From Clostridia bacterium (GTDB lineage Bacteria > Bacillota > Clostridia > Oscillospirales > Butyricicoccaceae): a DNA stretch of 5,961 nt. Positions within the stretch are counted from its first letter, which is position 1, and every line of letters starts with the position of its first letter. The notes beneath the pieces were generated by a model. The model worked only from the letters and a program-made list of their open reading frames with translations. It did not search any database and was not told where the DNA came from. The DNA lies in the NCBI GenBank assembly GCA_017560175.1, contig JAFYOK010000029.1, forward strand, positions 1 to 5,961, given 5' to 3'. Positions 1-5,528 of this stretch are shown in pieces. A program made the translations under genes and the position numbers.

Positions 1-1526
1 CGGATGCCGCTGTAGCCTTCCAGCTGTCCCAGCTGCTGGGTCTTCTTGCCTTCAAGGATCTCCTCAGCACCGCAAAGGGTGGCTTCCAGTTCGCCGACGA
101 TCTTGAGGTTCATGGCTTCCTTGGTGACATAGGTGGCCAGGAAGGCGGGATTGTAGACACAGGCTTCGACCTTGACGGCATCACCGATGGGTGTCGTTTT
201 GACATTACGGACCTCCAGACGAGGCATAGCCTTGACGGCACGGAGCAGATAGCGGCCGTGCTTCTCAACCTCCTGCTGCAGGAACTTGGGCGGGCAGTTC
301 TGTACGAGGGTCTTATAGTCATAACCGCCGATCTCGACTTCGCCCAGCTGGGGATGCTGATAGGGTGTCCAGGGCTTGATGGCATCAGGTCCCAGATTCT
401 CGTCGGCCCACTGATAGACCTTCTTCATCTGGTCATACTGAGCTGCATCGCTCTTCTCCTTGGGCGGGAACTCATGGGGAACGCCGACTCTGGGATAAAG
501 ATCCCAGCACTCGATGGTAAAGTTGATGAGACCCATAGCAAAATGGTTAAAATCGTCAAACAGACCACGGATGGGGCCTGCACCAACCGCAACATATTCA
601 TCACGGACATTGAGGGCAGGATAACCGCTCTCTTCTGTGGCAATCTTGCCCAGCGCTTTATAAAGCTCCATATCCGACTTGACGGCTTCCTTGCCCGACT
701 TGTATCCGGGCGGATAGAGATAGAAACCACCCATGGTGTGCATATTGGTGATGCAGCAGATATTCTTATGGTCGGCGATAAAATCAGCCATGATCTTGGT
801 CTCGTCATGAATCAGCGGATATGTACCAGCACCGGCCTGACGAACTTCGGGTTCCCATGCAAAGGGGAAGTTGCGGTTGAAGTCATTGCCCCACTTGTTG
901 GGCGCCTGCTTGATCCATACACCGTCATAATCTTCGATCATGCCTTCATTGAAGACATTATAGAACTCGCCTTCTGTATCATCTGCGCCGCGCTTGACCA
1001 TCAGGCGAGGATCTTCCTCCGAAACCTTCCATACACCATAGGGCGACTTGACGCGCATGCGGCGGATGACACCATCACCGTCCAGGTCCATAGGCTGCAC
1101 ACCGGGCTGCAGGTCGTCAAAAGGATACATCTTATTGACCGAACACAGCATCTCAGGCGTGGTCAGATAGGTTTCCGAACCATCGGGACTGATGCGAGGG
1201 ATGACATAGAAAGTATAGTCACGCAGGATCTTGCGGATCTCGGGTGCGTCGCAGTTGGTATAGAGGGCATCCAGCAGATACATGGCGCACATGGAGCCTG
1301 TGACCTCACCTGCATGGATATTGCCGTCGATGCAGTAGGCCGGCTTCTCGGAAGGCAGGCCTGTGGCACTGTCGGTAACAGCAATGGCCCAGATATCACG
1401 GCCTTCGGCGGTCTTGCCCAACGATGTCAGCGTGGTCAGTTCGGGATGATCGTTTTCATATCCCTTGAGGATGGCTTCGATCTCGTGCCAGAGATAGAAA
1501 TGATCATAGGTATGGGTGACTTTCAT
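1..1526 (-). CDS. M14-family zinc carboxypeptidase, 3' end cut off by window edge
   Basis: The visible 508 residues read without a stop to the left edge, so the C-terminus is missing. Peptidase family M14 enzymes remove C-terminal residues from peptides, or related amide-linked groups, using one zinc ion. The zinc motif HAGE places His71 and Glu74 as ligands in the context GNIHAGEV. An NRNFP segment supplies the substrate-carboxylate residues Asn217 and Arg218. The third ligand is His263 in NMHTMGGFYLYPP, and the general base is Glu339 in INFTIEC. All the hallmark residues are therefore present and the enzyme is probably active. The N-terminus (MKVTHTYDHFYLWHE) is polar with no signal peptide or membrane segment, so a cytoplasmic location is inferred. 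The ATG has an AAGGGG-type ribosome binding site about 10 nt upstream. A strong terminator separates it from the upstream transporter gene, so it may be transcribed separately. The family assignment is firm; the substrate is unknown. Confidence 0.93.
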   Translation of the reverse strand, partial: MKVTHTYDHFYLWHEIEAILKGYENDHPELTTLTSLGKTAEGRDIWAIAVTDSATGLPSEKPAYCIDGNIHAGEVTGSMCAMYLLDALYTNCDAPEIRKILRDYTFYVIPRISPDGSETYLTTPEMLCSVNKMYPFDDLQPGVQPMDLDGDGVIRRMRVKSPYGVWKVSEEDPRLMVKRGADDTEGEFYNVFNEGMIEDYDGVWIKQAPNKWGNDFNRNFPFAWEPEVRQAGAGTYPLIHDETKIMADFIADHKNICCITNMHTMGGFYLYPPGYKSGKEAVKSDMELYKALGKIATEESGYPALNVRDEYVAVGAGPIRGLFDDFNHFAMGLINFTIECWDLYPRVGVPHEFPPKEKSDAAQYDQMKKVYQWADENLGPDAIKPWTPYQHPQLGEVEIGGYDYKTLVQNCPPKFLQQEVEKHGRYLLRAVKAMPRLEVRNVKTTPIGDAVKVEACVYNPAFLATYVTKEAMNLKIVGELEATLCGAEEILEGKKTQQLGQLEGYSGI

Positions 1527-1552
1527 AAGATCTTTTCCCCTTTCGATAAGTT

Positions 1553-1581
1553 TCTATATTTTGTTATAAACCAACTTATAA
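1553..1581 (-). promoter_or_regulatory. Weak candidate promoter for the M14 peptidase gene
   Basis: Downstream of the terminator the 58 bp before the peptidase start are AT-rich. On the minus strand a TATAGA (1553-1558) lies 17 bp after TTATAA (1576-1581). The -10 match is fair and the -35 match is poor, with 3 of 6 consensus positions. A TATAAC at 1563-1568 is an alternative -10 without a usable -35. The main support is positional: the gene follows a strong terminator and needs a promoter or readthrough. Confidence 0.25.
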
Positions 1582-1610
1582 GAAAAGGGCCGCAGAATTC
1601 TGCGGCCCTT
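1581..1610 (-). terminator. Intrinsic terminator of the yegP-like/MFS operon
   Basis: Positions 1585-1610 form a perfect 26-bp palindrome: 11-bp GC-rich arms around an AATT loop. In the minus-strand transcript the stem runs straight into a U-rich stretch (CCCTTTTCTT). On the plus strand no U-tract follows, so it acts for minus-strand transcription. It starts 35 nt after the stop codon of the second transporter gene and separates that gene from the peptidase gene. Confidence 0.88.
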
Positions 1611-1645
1611 GCCAGGGCCAACGCCCTTATGAATCAAATTGTTAT

Positions 1646-2914
1646 TTATGCCTCTTTTTCCTTACGGCCAATGAGCAGATAAGCTGCGCCCATGGTGATC
1701 AGGTAAAAGACAGCAGCACCGGCATAAACCATGCGGTAGCCGGGAACCATCGCACCGGGACGGCCGAACATATCGGCGACAACACCCCATACGGCAGCAC
1801 CGATGCCGGAACCAACGTCAAAAGCTGCATAGTAGGTGGATGTGGCCTTGCCGCGATTCTCGCGGGAAGCGGTCTGTACCGCCAGGACGTTGAGGATGGG
1901 CATGTTGATACCGCCGCCCAAGCCGCGGAGAATGGCCGCTGCATAAAGCATGGTGTCATTCTTCATCAGTGCCAGCGTGACAAAAGCCAGCATATCGATG
2001 CCGATACCCAGCTGCAGGGTGCGGAAATTGCCCAGCTTGTTGGCGATCTTGCCCGACGACATACGAGCCAGAATCATGGCAAATGCCTGTACGGTAAAGA
2101 AGCGGCCAACGACCGAAATACCCATCTCTGTGGCGTAGGGAGATACAAAGTTAGAGACCGATGTTGTGGAAAAGCTGACCAGTGCAAAAATAGCGGCTGC
2201 AGGCAGCGCTTTCTTATAAATCAGAGTTGCAGAAAGCTTCTGCAGCAGGGTCATATTGGAAGTATCAACGGCAGGGGCCTTCTCTTCCGGTGCAGGTTCT
2301 GCCTTGGGCTGCTTCTTCTCATAATTGAGGCTGAAGGCTACGGGCAGCGCCAGAACGATCATCGAAAGGCTGAAGATAAAATATTTATCCGACTCACCGG
2401 CCAGCAGCATACCGATACCCATAGCAGGGCCGACTGCAGTGGCCAGATTGTTGAACAGACCGTAATAGCCGATGCCTTCCTTCATGCGTGCAGGATGGAG
2501 GACGTCGGGAGCCATGGTACCTGTGGAGATCGATGTCAGCGAAGAGCCGATACCCTGGGACATACGAAACAGGATGATCAATCCCATCGCCATGGCACCC
2601 ATAGGCATGTGGTTGGCAAAAAGGAAACCGACAATGGGCAGACCGAACAGGAACAGACCCAGGATCAGCATGGATCTTCTTCCCTTCTTGTCGACCAGAT
2701 TACCCGAAAGAATTCGGGTAATCATGGCAACGATGGTATAGCCCGAAGCGATCAGACCCATCTGTGTGGCGCTGAAGCCCTGGTCGGCCAGATACTGGGG
2801 AAACGCCGACATATACATCTGACGGCAGACACCGGCCAATGCGGTGACGATACCGACACGAATGAAAATATTGGTCCACAGACGGGGCTGCTTATTGGTT
2901 TGGTTATCCGGCAT
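1646..2914 (-). CDS. MFS transporter, DHA1-like 12-TM efflux carrier (second tandem copy)
   Basis: A 422-residue integral membrane protein, the usual length for a 12-helix major facilitator. Motif A, GNLVDKKGRR, is at residues 71-80 between helices 2 and 3. A motif-B-like RMSQGIGSS starts at Arg117 in helix 4. A motif-C-like GPAMG at 162-166 in helix 5 points to proton-coupled antiporters of the drug-efflux type. A charged Lys/Glu/Pro/Ala-rich central loop (about 199-220) joins the two six-helix halves, and SSGKIANKLGNFR (287-299) is the second-half counterpart of motif A. The start is supported by a GGGAGG ribosome binding site 8 nt upstream. It lies 37 bp after a paralogous transporter with about 70% identity in the ends I compared by hand, so it is probably co-transcribed and derived by tandem duplication. 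The substrate cannot be deduced; a sugar, metabolite or drug exporter are all possible. Confidence 0.93.
   Translation of the reverse strand: MPDNQTNKQPRLWTNIFIRVGIVTALAGVCRQMYMSAFPQYLADQGFSATQMGLIASGYTIVAMITRILSGNLVDKKGRRSMLILGLFLFGLPIVGFLFANHMPMGAMAMGLIILFRMSQGIGSSLTSISTGTMAPDVLHPARMKEGIGYYGLFNNLATAVGPAMGIGMLLAGESDKYFIFSLSMIVLALPVAFSLNYEKKQPKAEPAPEEKAPAVDTSNMTLLQKLSATLIYKKALPAAAIFALVSFSTTSVSNFVSPYATEMGISVVGRFFTVQAFAMILARMSSGKIANKLGNFRTLQLGIGIDMLAFVTLALMKNDTMLYAAAILRGLGGGINMPILNVLAVQTASRENRGKATSTYYAAFDVGSGIGAAVWGVVADMFGRPGAMVPGYRMVYAGAAVFYLITMGAAYLLIGRKEKEA
2698..2723. repeat. Perfect intragenic inverted repeat in the second MFS gene
   Basis: Two 11-bp arms, GATTACCCGAA and TTCGGGTAATC, flank a 4-nt loop inside the coding region for residues ITRILSGN just before motif A. 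The paralogous gene encodes the corresponding protein segment (MRVFAGVL) without this dyad, so the protein sequence does not force it. No U-tract follows on either strand, so it is not a conventional terminator. Confidence 0.7.
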
Positions 2915-2951
2915 GATAAATGCCTCCCTGTTTGTTATGATTCAGAAGTGA

Positions 2952-4229
2952 TTATGCCTTCTTAGGCTGATCGACCTTGCGAAGCAGCAGATAGGTCATG
3001 GGAACGATGACTACATAGAAGATAGCTGCACCCAGGAAGAGGGCACGGTAGCCTGCCTCCATGCTGACGGTGCCGAACATATCGGCAACAACGCCCCAGA
3101 TGGCTGCGCCAACACCTGCACCCAGGTCGTAAGCTGCATAATAAGTGGATACGGCCTTGCCGCGACCGCTGCGGGATGCATTCTCGACCGACAGTACGTT
3201 GAGCAGGGGGAAATACAGACCGCCGCCCCAGCCGCGCATGATAGCTGCGCCGTACATCATCAGATCGTTGGTCATATAGGCCAACAGAAGCAGTGCAACA
3301 ATATCACAGGCCAGACCAACCAACATGGTCTTAAAGCGGCCGATACGACGCTGCAGCTTGCCCGAAGCCAGACGGGCAAAAACCATGGTAATGGCCTGTG
3401 CGGTAAAGAACTTACCGATACCGGCCAGACCGATCTCGATGCCGTAAGGGGTAACGAATGTTGTAATGGAAACAGTAGAAATCGTAACCAGAATGGTAAC
3501 GATTGCAGCCGGTACGGCACGCTTATCGAAGAATCTCCAGATAAAGCTGCGCTGAGCATTGGCCTGTTCTTCGGCCTGTGCACGGCGCTCATATTCTTCT
3601 TCCTCAGCGGTCAGTGCAGGTGCATCGCCCTTGCTCTGCTTTCTGCCTTTCTTTTCATAATTAACAGTGGCTGCAACCGCAATGGCTGCCAGACCCATAC
3701 CAAAGGATACCAGGAAGAAGTTGTTGGTATTGGCACCGGTGACCAGTGCAATACCGATGGCAGGACCAATGGCCGTTGCCAGCGAGTTGAAAAGGCCAAA
3801 ATAAGCTACGCCCTCGCCCAGACGCTCCTTGGGCAGAACATCAGGTGCCATAGTGCCAACAGCCAGGTTGCCCAGCGAAGCACCAAAACCCTGTGTAAAG
3901 CGGAAAAATACGATCATGGCAACTGTGGTCGCACCCATCAGACCAAGTACGGGAGCTGTAAAGAGCGCCAGACCCAGCATGCACATGATGCGGCGACCCT
4001 TTTTATCAATCAGTACGCCTGCAAATACTCGCATGATCATGGCGCAGATGGTATAACCCGATGCGATCAGACCCATATTGGTAGCGCTGAAGCCCAGCTG
4101 ATTGAGGTACTGGGGGAAGGCCGAAATAAACATCTGGGTGGCAATGCCGCTCAGAGCGGTAACAATACCGACACGGATGAAAATAAACGACCACAGTTTG
4201 GGCAGCGGCTTATTCTGCGAAGTTTCCAA
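2952..4229 (-). CDS. MFS transporter, DHA1-like 12-TM efflux carrier (first tandem copy, TTG start)
   Basis: A 425-residue 12-helix major facilitator. Motif A GVLIDKKGRR is at 71-80, motif B RFTQGFGAS starts at Arg110, and motif C GPAIG is at 155-159 after GLFNSLATAI; together these suggest a proton-coupled antiporter. GTMAPDVLP (125-133) is also shared with its neighbour. The central loop (about 191-227) is longer and more acidic than in the paralogue, with an EEEEYERRAQAEEQ segment that may form a short helix. Residues 11-80 are about 71% identical to the neighbouring transporter, by my hand count, and the segment around 331-386 about 70%. The start is TTG: in-frame stops lie just upstream, the next Met is residue 33 inside helix 1, and AGGAG sits 6 nt before the TTG. 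It follows the yegP-like gene by 31 bp with no terminator. The family is sure; the substrate is unknown. Confidence 0.93.
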   Translation of the reverse strand: METSQNKPLPKLWSFIFIRVGIVTALSGIATQMFISAFPQYLNQLGFSATNMGLIASGYTICAMIMRVFAGVLIDKKGRRIMCMLGLALFTAPVLGLMGATTVAMIVFFRFTQGFGASLGNLAVGTMAPDVLPKERLGEGVAYFGLFNSLATAIGPAIGIALVTGANTNNFFLVSFGMGLAAIAVAATVNYEKKGRKQSKGDAPALTAEEEEYERRAQAEEQANAQRSFIWRFFDKRAVPAAIVTILVTISTVSITTFVTPYGIEIGLAGIGKFFTAQAITMVFARLASGKLQRRIGRFKTMLVGLACDIVALLLLAYMTNDLMMYGAAIMRGWGGGLYFPLLNVLSVENASRSGRGKAVSTYYAAYDLGAGVGAAIWGVVADMFGTVSMEAGYRALFLGAAIFYVVIVPMTYLLLRKVDQPKKA

Positions 4230-4240
4230 GATACTCTCCT
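4227..4240 (-). promoter_or_regulatory. Ribosome binding site that fixes a TTG start
   Basis: AGGAG (4236-4240, minus strand) lies 6 nt before TTG (4227-4229). The same frame carries three consecutive TAA codons slightly further upstream, which rules out an earlier start. Starting at the next Met would remove most of transmembrane helix 1. The rarer initiator may lower translation of this copy relative to its ATG-started neighbours. Confidence 0.8.
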
Positions 4241-4260
4241 CTTTTCTTTATTATTATGAC

Positions 4261-4632
4261 TTAAAAAACTTCGAACTCTGTTTCGTGATCCATATCCATG
4301 TGGATCATGGCCGTAATGGCGGTTCGGCAGGCACGCATGCTTTCAAAGATGCTGCCATAGATCAGAACTTCGCCGTAGTCGCCCTTGAGCAGGAAGGTGT
4401 ATCCACCCTCTGTTTCATAAATCTCATAAACGGCACGACCTGTCCAAAAAGCACCGGGGGTCGCTTCAAATACAGGCGCCTTGATGCAATGGCTGACCGC
4501 ATGCATGGCACGCTTACATGTTGCTAAAGTTTCATATTCTTCACTCTGAGCAACAACCTGCTTGTCCTCTCCTGTAATTTTAAAGTAATAATCGCCTTCC
4601 TTGGTTCTGGCGATCTCCAGGATACACTCCAT
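4261..4632 (-). CDS. YegP-like protein with two DUF1508 repeats
   Basis: A 123-residue soluble protein built of two tandem copies of the YegP/DUF1508 fold, a short beta-sheet plus helix module. Repeat 1 (about 3-50) reads ILEIARTKEGDYYFKI, then VVAQSEEYETLATCKRAM. Repeat 2 (about 68-112) reads VYEIYETEGGYTFLLKG, then GEVLIYGSIFESMRACR. Both follow the family pattern: an aromatic-rich strand pair, G-E/Q-V, then S-x-x-[YF]-x-[ST] before a helix. The family is widespread and its biochemical role is not established. There is no signal peptide or membrane segment. The ATG has a GAGGGAG-type ribosome binding site 5 nt upstream. It is the first gene of a probable operon with two MFS transporters (31 bp to the next start). 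The acidic tail (DMDHETEFEVF) follows the second repeat. The domain call comes from recognising the pattern and is not confirmed by a profile search. Confidence 0.75.
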   Translation of the reverse strand: MECILEIARTKEGDYYFKITGEDKQVVAQSEEYETLATCKRAMHAVSHCIKAPVFEATPGAFWTGRAVYEIYETEGGYTFLLKGDYGEVLIYGSIFESMRACRTAITAMIHMDMDHETEFEVF

Positions 4633-4698
4633 ACTCTCTCTCCCTCAAATGAAAGTTTTCTCTTATTGTTCAAATATATGTCACAACATCTTAACACA

Positions 4699-4721
4699 AT
4701 CTATTTAATTTGAAAATAGAT
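4699..4721. promoter_or_regulatory. Operator-like inverted repeat upstream of the yegP-like/MFS operon
   Basis: ATCTATTT (4699-4706) and AAATAGAT (4714-4721) are perfect 8-bp inverted arms with a 7-bp spacer. They overlap the proposed -10 element, where a repressor would block RNA polymerase. The centre-to-centre distance of 15 bp is within the range used by dimeric helix-turn-helix repressors. No regulator gene is present in the window. The dyad is AT-rich, so chance is possible. Confidence 0.4.
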
Positions 4722-4740
4722 AAAGGAAAGAAAAACTCAA
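4713..4740 (-). promoter_or_regulatory. Candidate sigma-70/sigma-A promoter of the yegP-like/MFS operon
   Basis: On the minus strand TTGAGT (4735-4740) is separated by 16 bp from TATTTT (4713-4718), followed by an AT-rich leader. This would give a 5' leader of roughly 75 nt before the ATG at 4632. A second weaker option is TTGTGT (4694-4699) with TATATT (4673-4678), spacer 15. The location between a terminator and the first gene of an operon is the strongest argument. Confidence 0.45.
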
Positions 4741-4808
4741 TTTTTAGTGCTTCTGCCGAAAAGATTGTGCATGTTTCGTATAGAGTGGCTATGAAAACCC
4801 TTTATGCG

Positions 4809-4858
4809 AAAAAAGACCCCACCTTCCCTTTCAAGTTTCTCAGGAGGTGGGATCTTTT
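4809..4858 (-). terminator. Intrinsic terminator of the 200-residue membrane protein gene
   Basis: Arms at 4811-4824 and 4845-4858 pair over 14 positions in the minus-strand RNA, including one U-G wobble that would be a C-A mismatch in a plus-strand RNA. The 3' arm ends in a run of six U residues (4809-4814). The stem begins directly after the TAG stop codon. The loop is about 20 nt. The wobble shows that it serves minus-strand transcription. Confidence 0.85.
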
Positions 4859-5461
4859 CTATTTACAATAAATGGCACCATCGGTAAAAATCATCGATGT
4901 GAAGACCATGCCTTCAGCAGACAGAACTGTACTGAGCATAGTATTCACCCCATCTGCCAACACTTCCGGCAGCAATTCTCCTTCGATGCGATTACCGGCC
5001 ACGATCAGATGATCGACACGGATCGCAGGCTTCCCTTCCCCTGTTAAACAACAAACTGCCATTTCCACTTCGATCTGCTTGGGGGCAAGAACGGTCAACA
5101 GACTGCCGCCCGGCGGATCAATAGCCTTCTGCCGAAAGATTTCTAATAATGCCGATTTCTCCACTGTTCCGCCAAAGGTCACTTGTCCATCCGCACGGAT
5201 CGTGATCTGCGGCTGCCCGATCAGCATCCCATCGGGCATATATTTCATAAGTTTTCCTTCGATCTGTTCTTCCGTGATGGTAAATCCTATGCCCTGGGGC
5301 TGTCCCTGCTCCTCAGGCAATGTCCGAACCGGCGGCAGATGTTCTGCCGCTCCGCCACCCACAAGCTCATCGGCAGCCACCTGCCCGATCAGCCAAAAAC
5401 ACAGAACGATGCAGAACAGACTGATACCATGATAGATCTTTTCTTTGATATGTGTTGTCAT
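4859..5461 (-). CDS. Membrane-anchored or secreted protein of unknown function, 200 aa
   Basis: I do not recognise this family securely. Residues 1-10 (MTTHIKEKIY) are polar and basic. Residues 11-30 form one hydrophobic segment ending QVAADE, either an anchor or a signal peptide with a possible cleavage after Ala30. A Gly/Pro/Glu-rich linker (35-57) leads to an extracytoplasmic domain. That domain begins GIGFTITEEQIEGKL and continues with alternating strands such as PQITIRADGQVTFGG and VDHLIVAGNRIEGELL. The pattern of a 'TEEQI' helix followed by amphipathic strands resembles small exported lipid-binding-like domains (DUF2993 or DUF2140/YpmS type), but this is a loose comparison. The start at 5461 is preferred because AGGAGGG lies exactly 8 nt upstream. 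An in-frame ATG pair at 5483-5488 would add nine residues but has no ribosome binding site and sits in a hairpin loop. It follows tex by 67 bp and ends in its own terminator, so it seems to be a single-gene unit. Confidence 0.8.
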   Translation of the reverse strand: MTTHIKEKIYHGISLFCIVLCFWLIGQVAADELVGGGAAEHLPPVRTLPEEQGQPQGIGFTITEEQIEGKLMKYMPDGMLIGQPQITIRADGQVTFGGTVEKSALLEIFRQKAIDPPGGSLLTVLAPKQIEVEMAVCCLTGEGKPAIRVDHLIVAGNRIEGELLPEVLADGVNTMLSTVLSAEGMVFTSMIFTDGAIYCK

Positions 5462-5502
5462 AGAAAAAGCCCTCCTCTGATTCATCATACGAGAGGAGGG
5501 CT
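5462..5502 (-). terminator. tex terminator hairpin that also contains the next gene's ribosome binding site
   Basis: Perfect 11-bp arms AGCCCTCCTCT (5492-5502) and AGAGGAGGGCT (5468-5478, both written for the minus strand) enclose a 13-nt loop. The 3' arm ends in TTTTTCT and then the ATG at 5461. The hairpin plus U-tract form an intrinsic terminator 26 nt after the tex stop codon. The AGGAGGG (5470-5476) in the 3' arm is at the ideal 8-nt distance from the downstream ATG, so it also serves as that gene's ribosome binding site. On readthrough RNA the 5' arm would mask it. Confidence 0.8.
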
Positions 5503-5528
5503 ATGATTATGCCCCAATCGGGCAATTC

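Noticed and set aside
258..1682. Very long plus-strand open frame (474 codons)
   Set aside because: It is antisense to the M14 peptidase, which has all its catalytic residues in the minus frame. It crosses the terminator palindrome and runs into the transporter gene, and its translation shows no recognisable domain or ribosome binding site. It is a by-product of codon bias.
2495..2965. Plus-strand open frame of 156 codons
   Set aside because: Its product is rich in His, Gln, Asp and Gly, as antisense frames of hydrophobic membrane genes typically are, and it lies wholly opposite an MFS transporter gene.
4633..4808. Possible riboswitch or small RNA in the AT-rich intergenic region
   Set aside because: Apart from the dyad and promoter-like boxes I see no conserved aptamer core, and no terminator in front of the yegP-like gene.
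4791..4871. Plus-strand 26-codon open frame starting MKTLYAKKD
   Set aside because: It has no ribosome binding site, and its body is the terminator hairpin of the opposite-strand gene.
5483..5488. ATGATG as the start of the 200-residue membrane protein
   Set aside because: There is no ribosome binding site upstream of it, whereas AGGAGGG is 8 nt from the ATG at 5461. The pair also lies in the terminator loop.
5510..5524. Small hairpin TGCCC-GATTG-GGGCA just after the tex stop codon
   Set aside because: It has only a 5-bp stem with no U-tract. The real terminator is the 11-bp hairpin immediately downstream.
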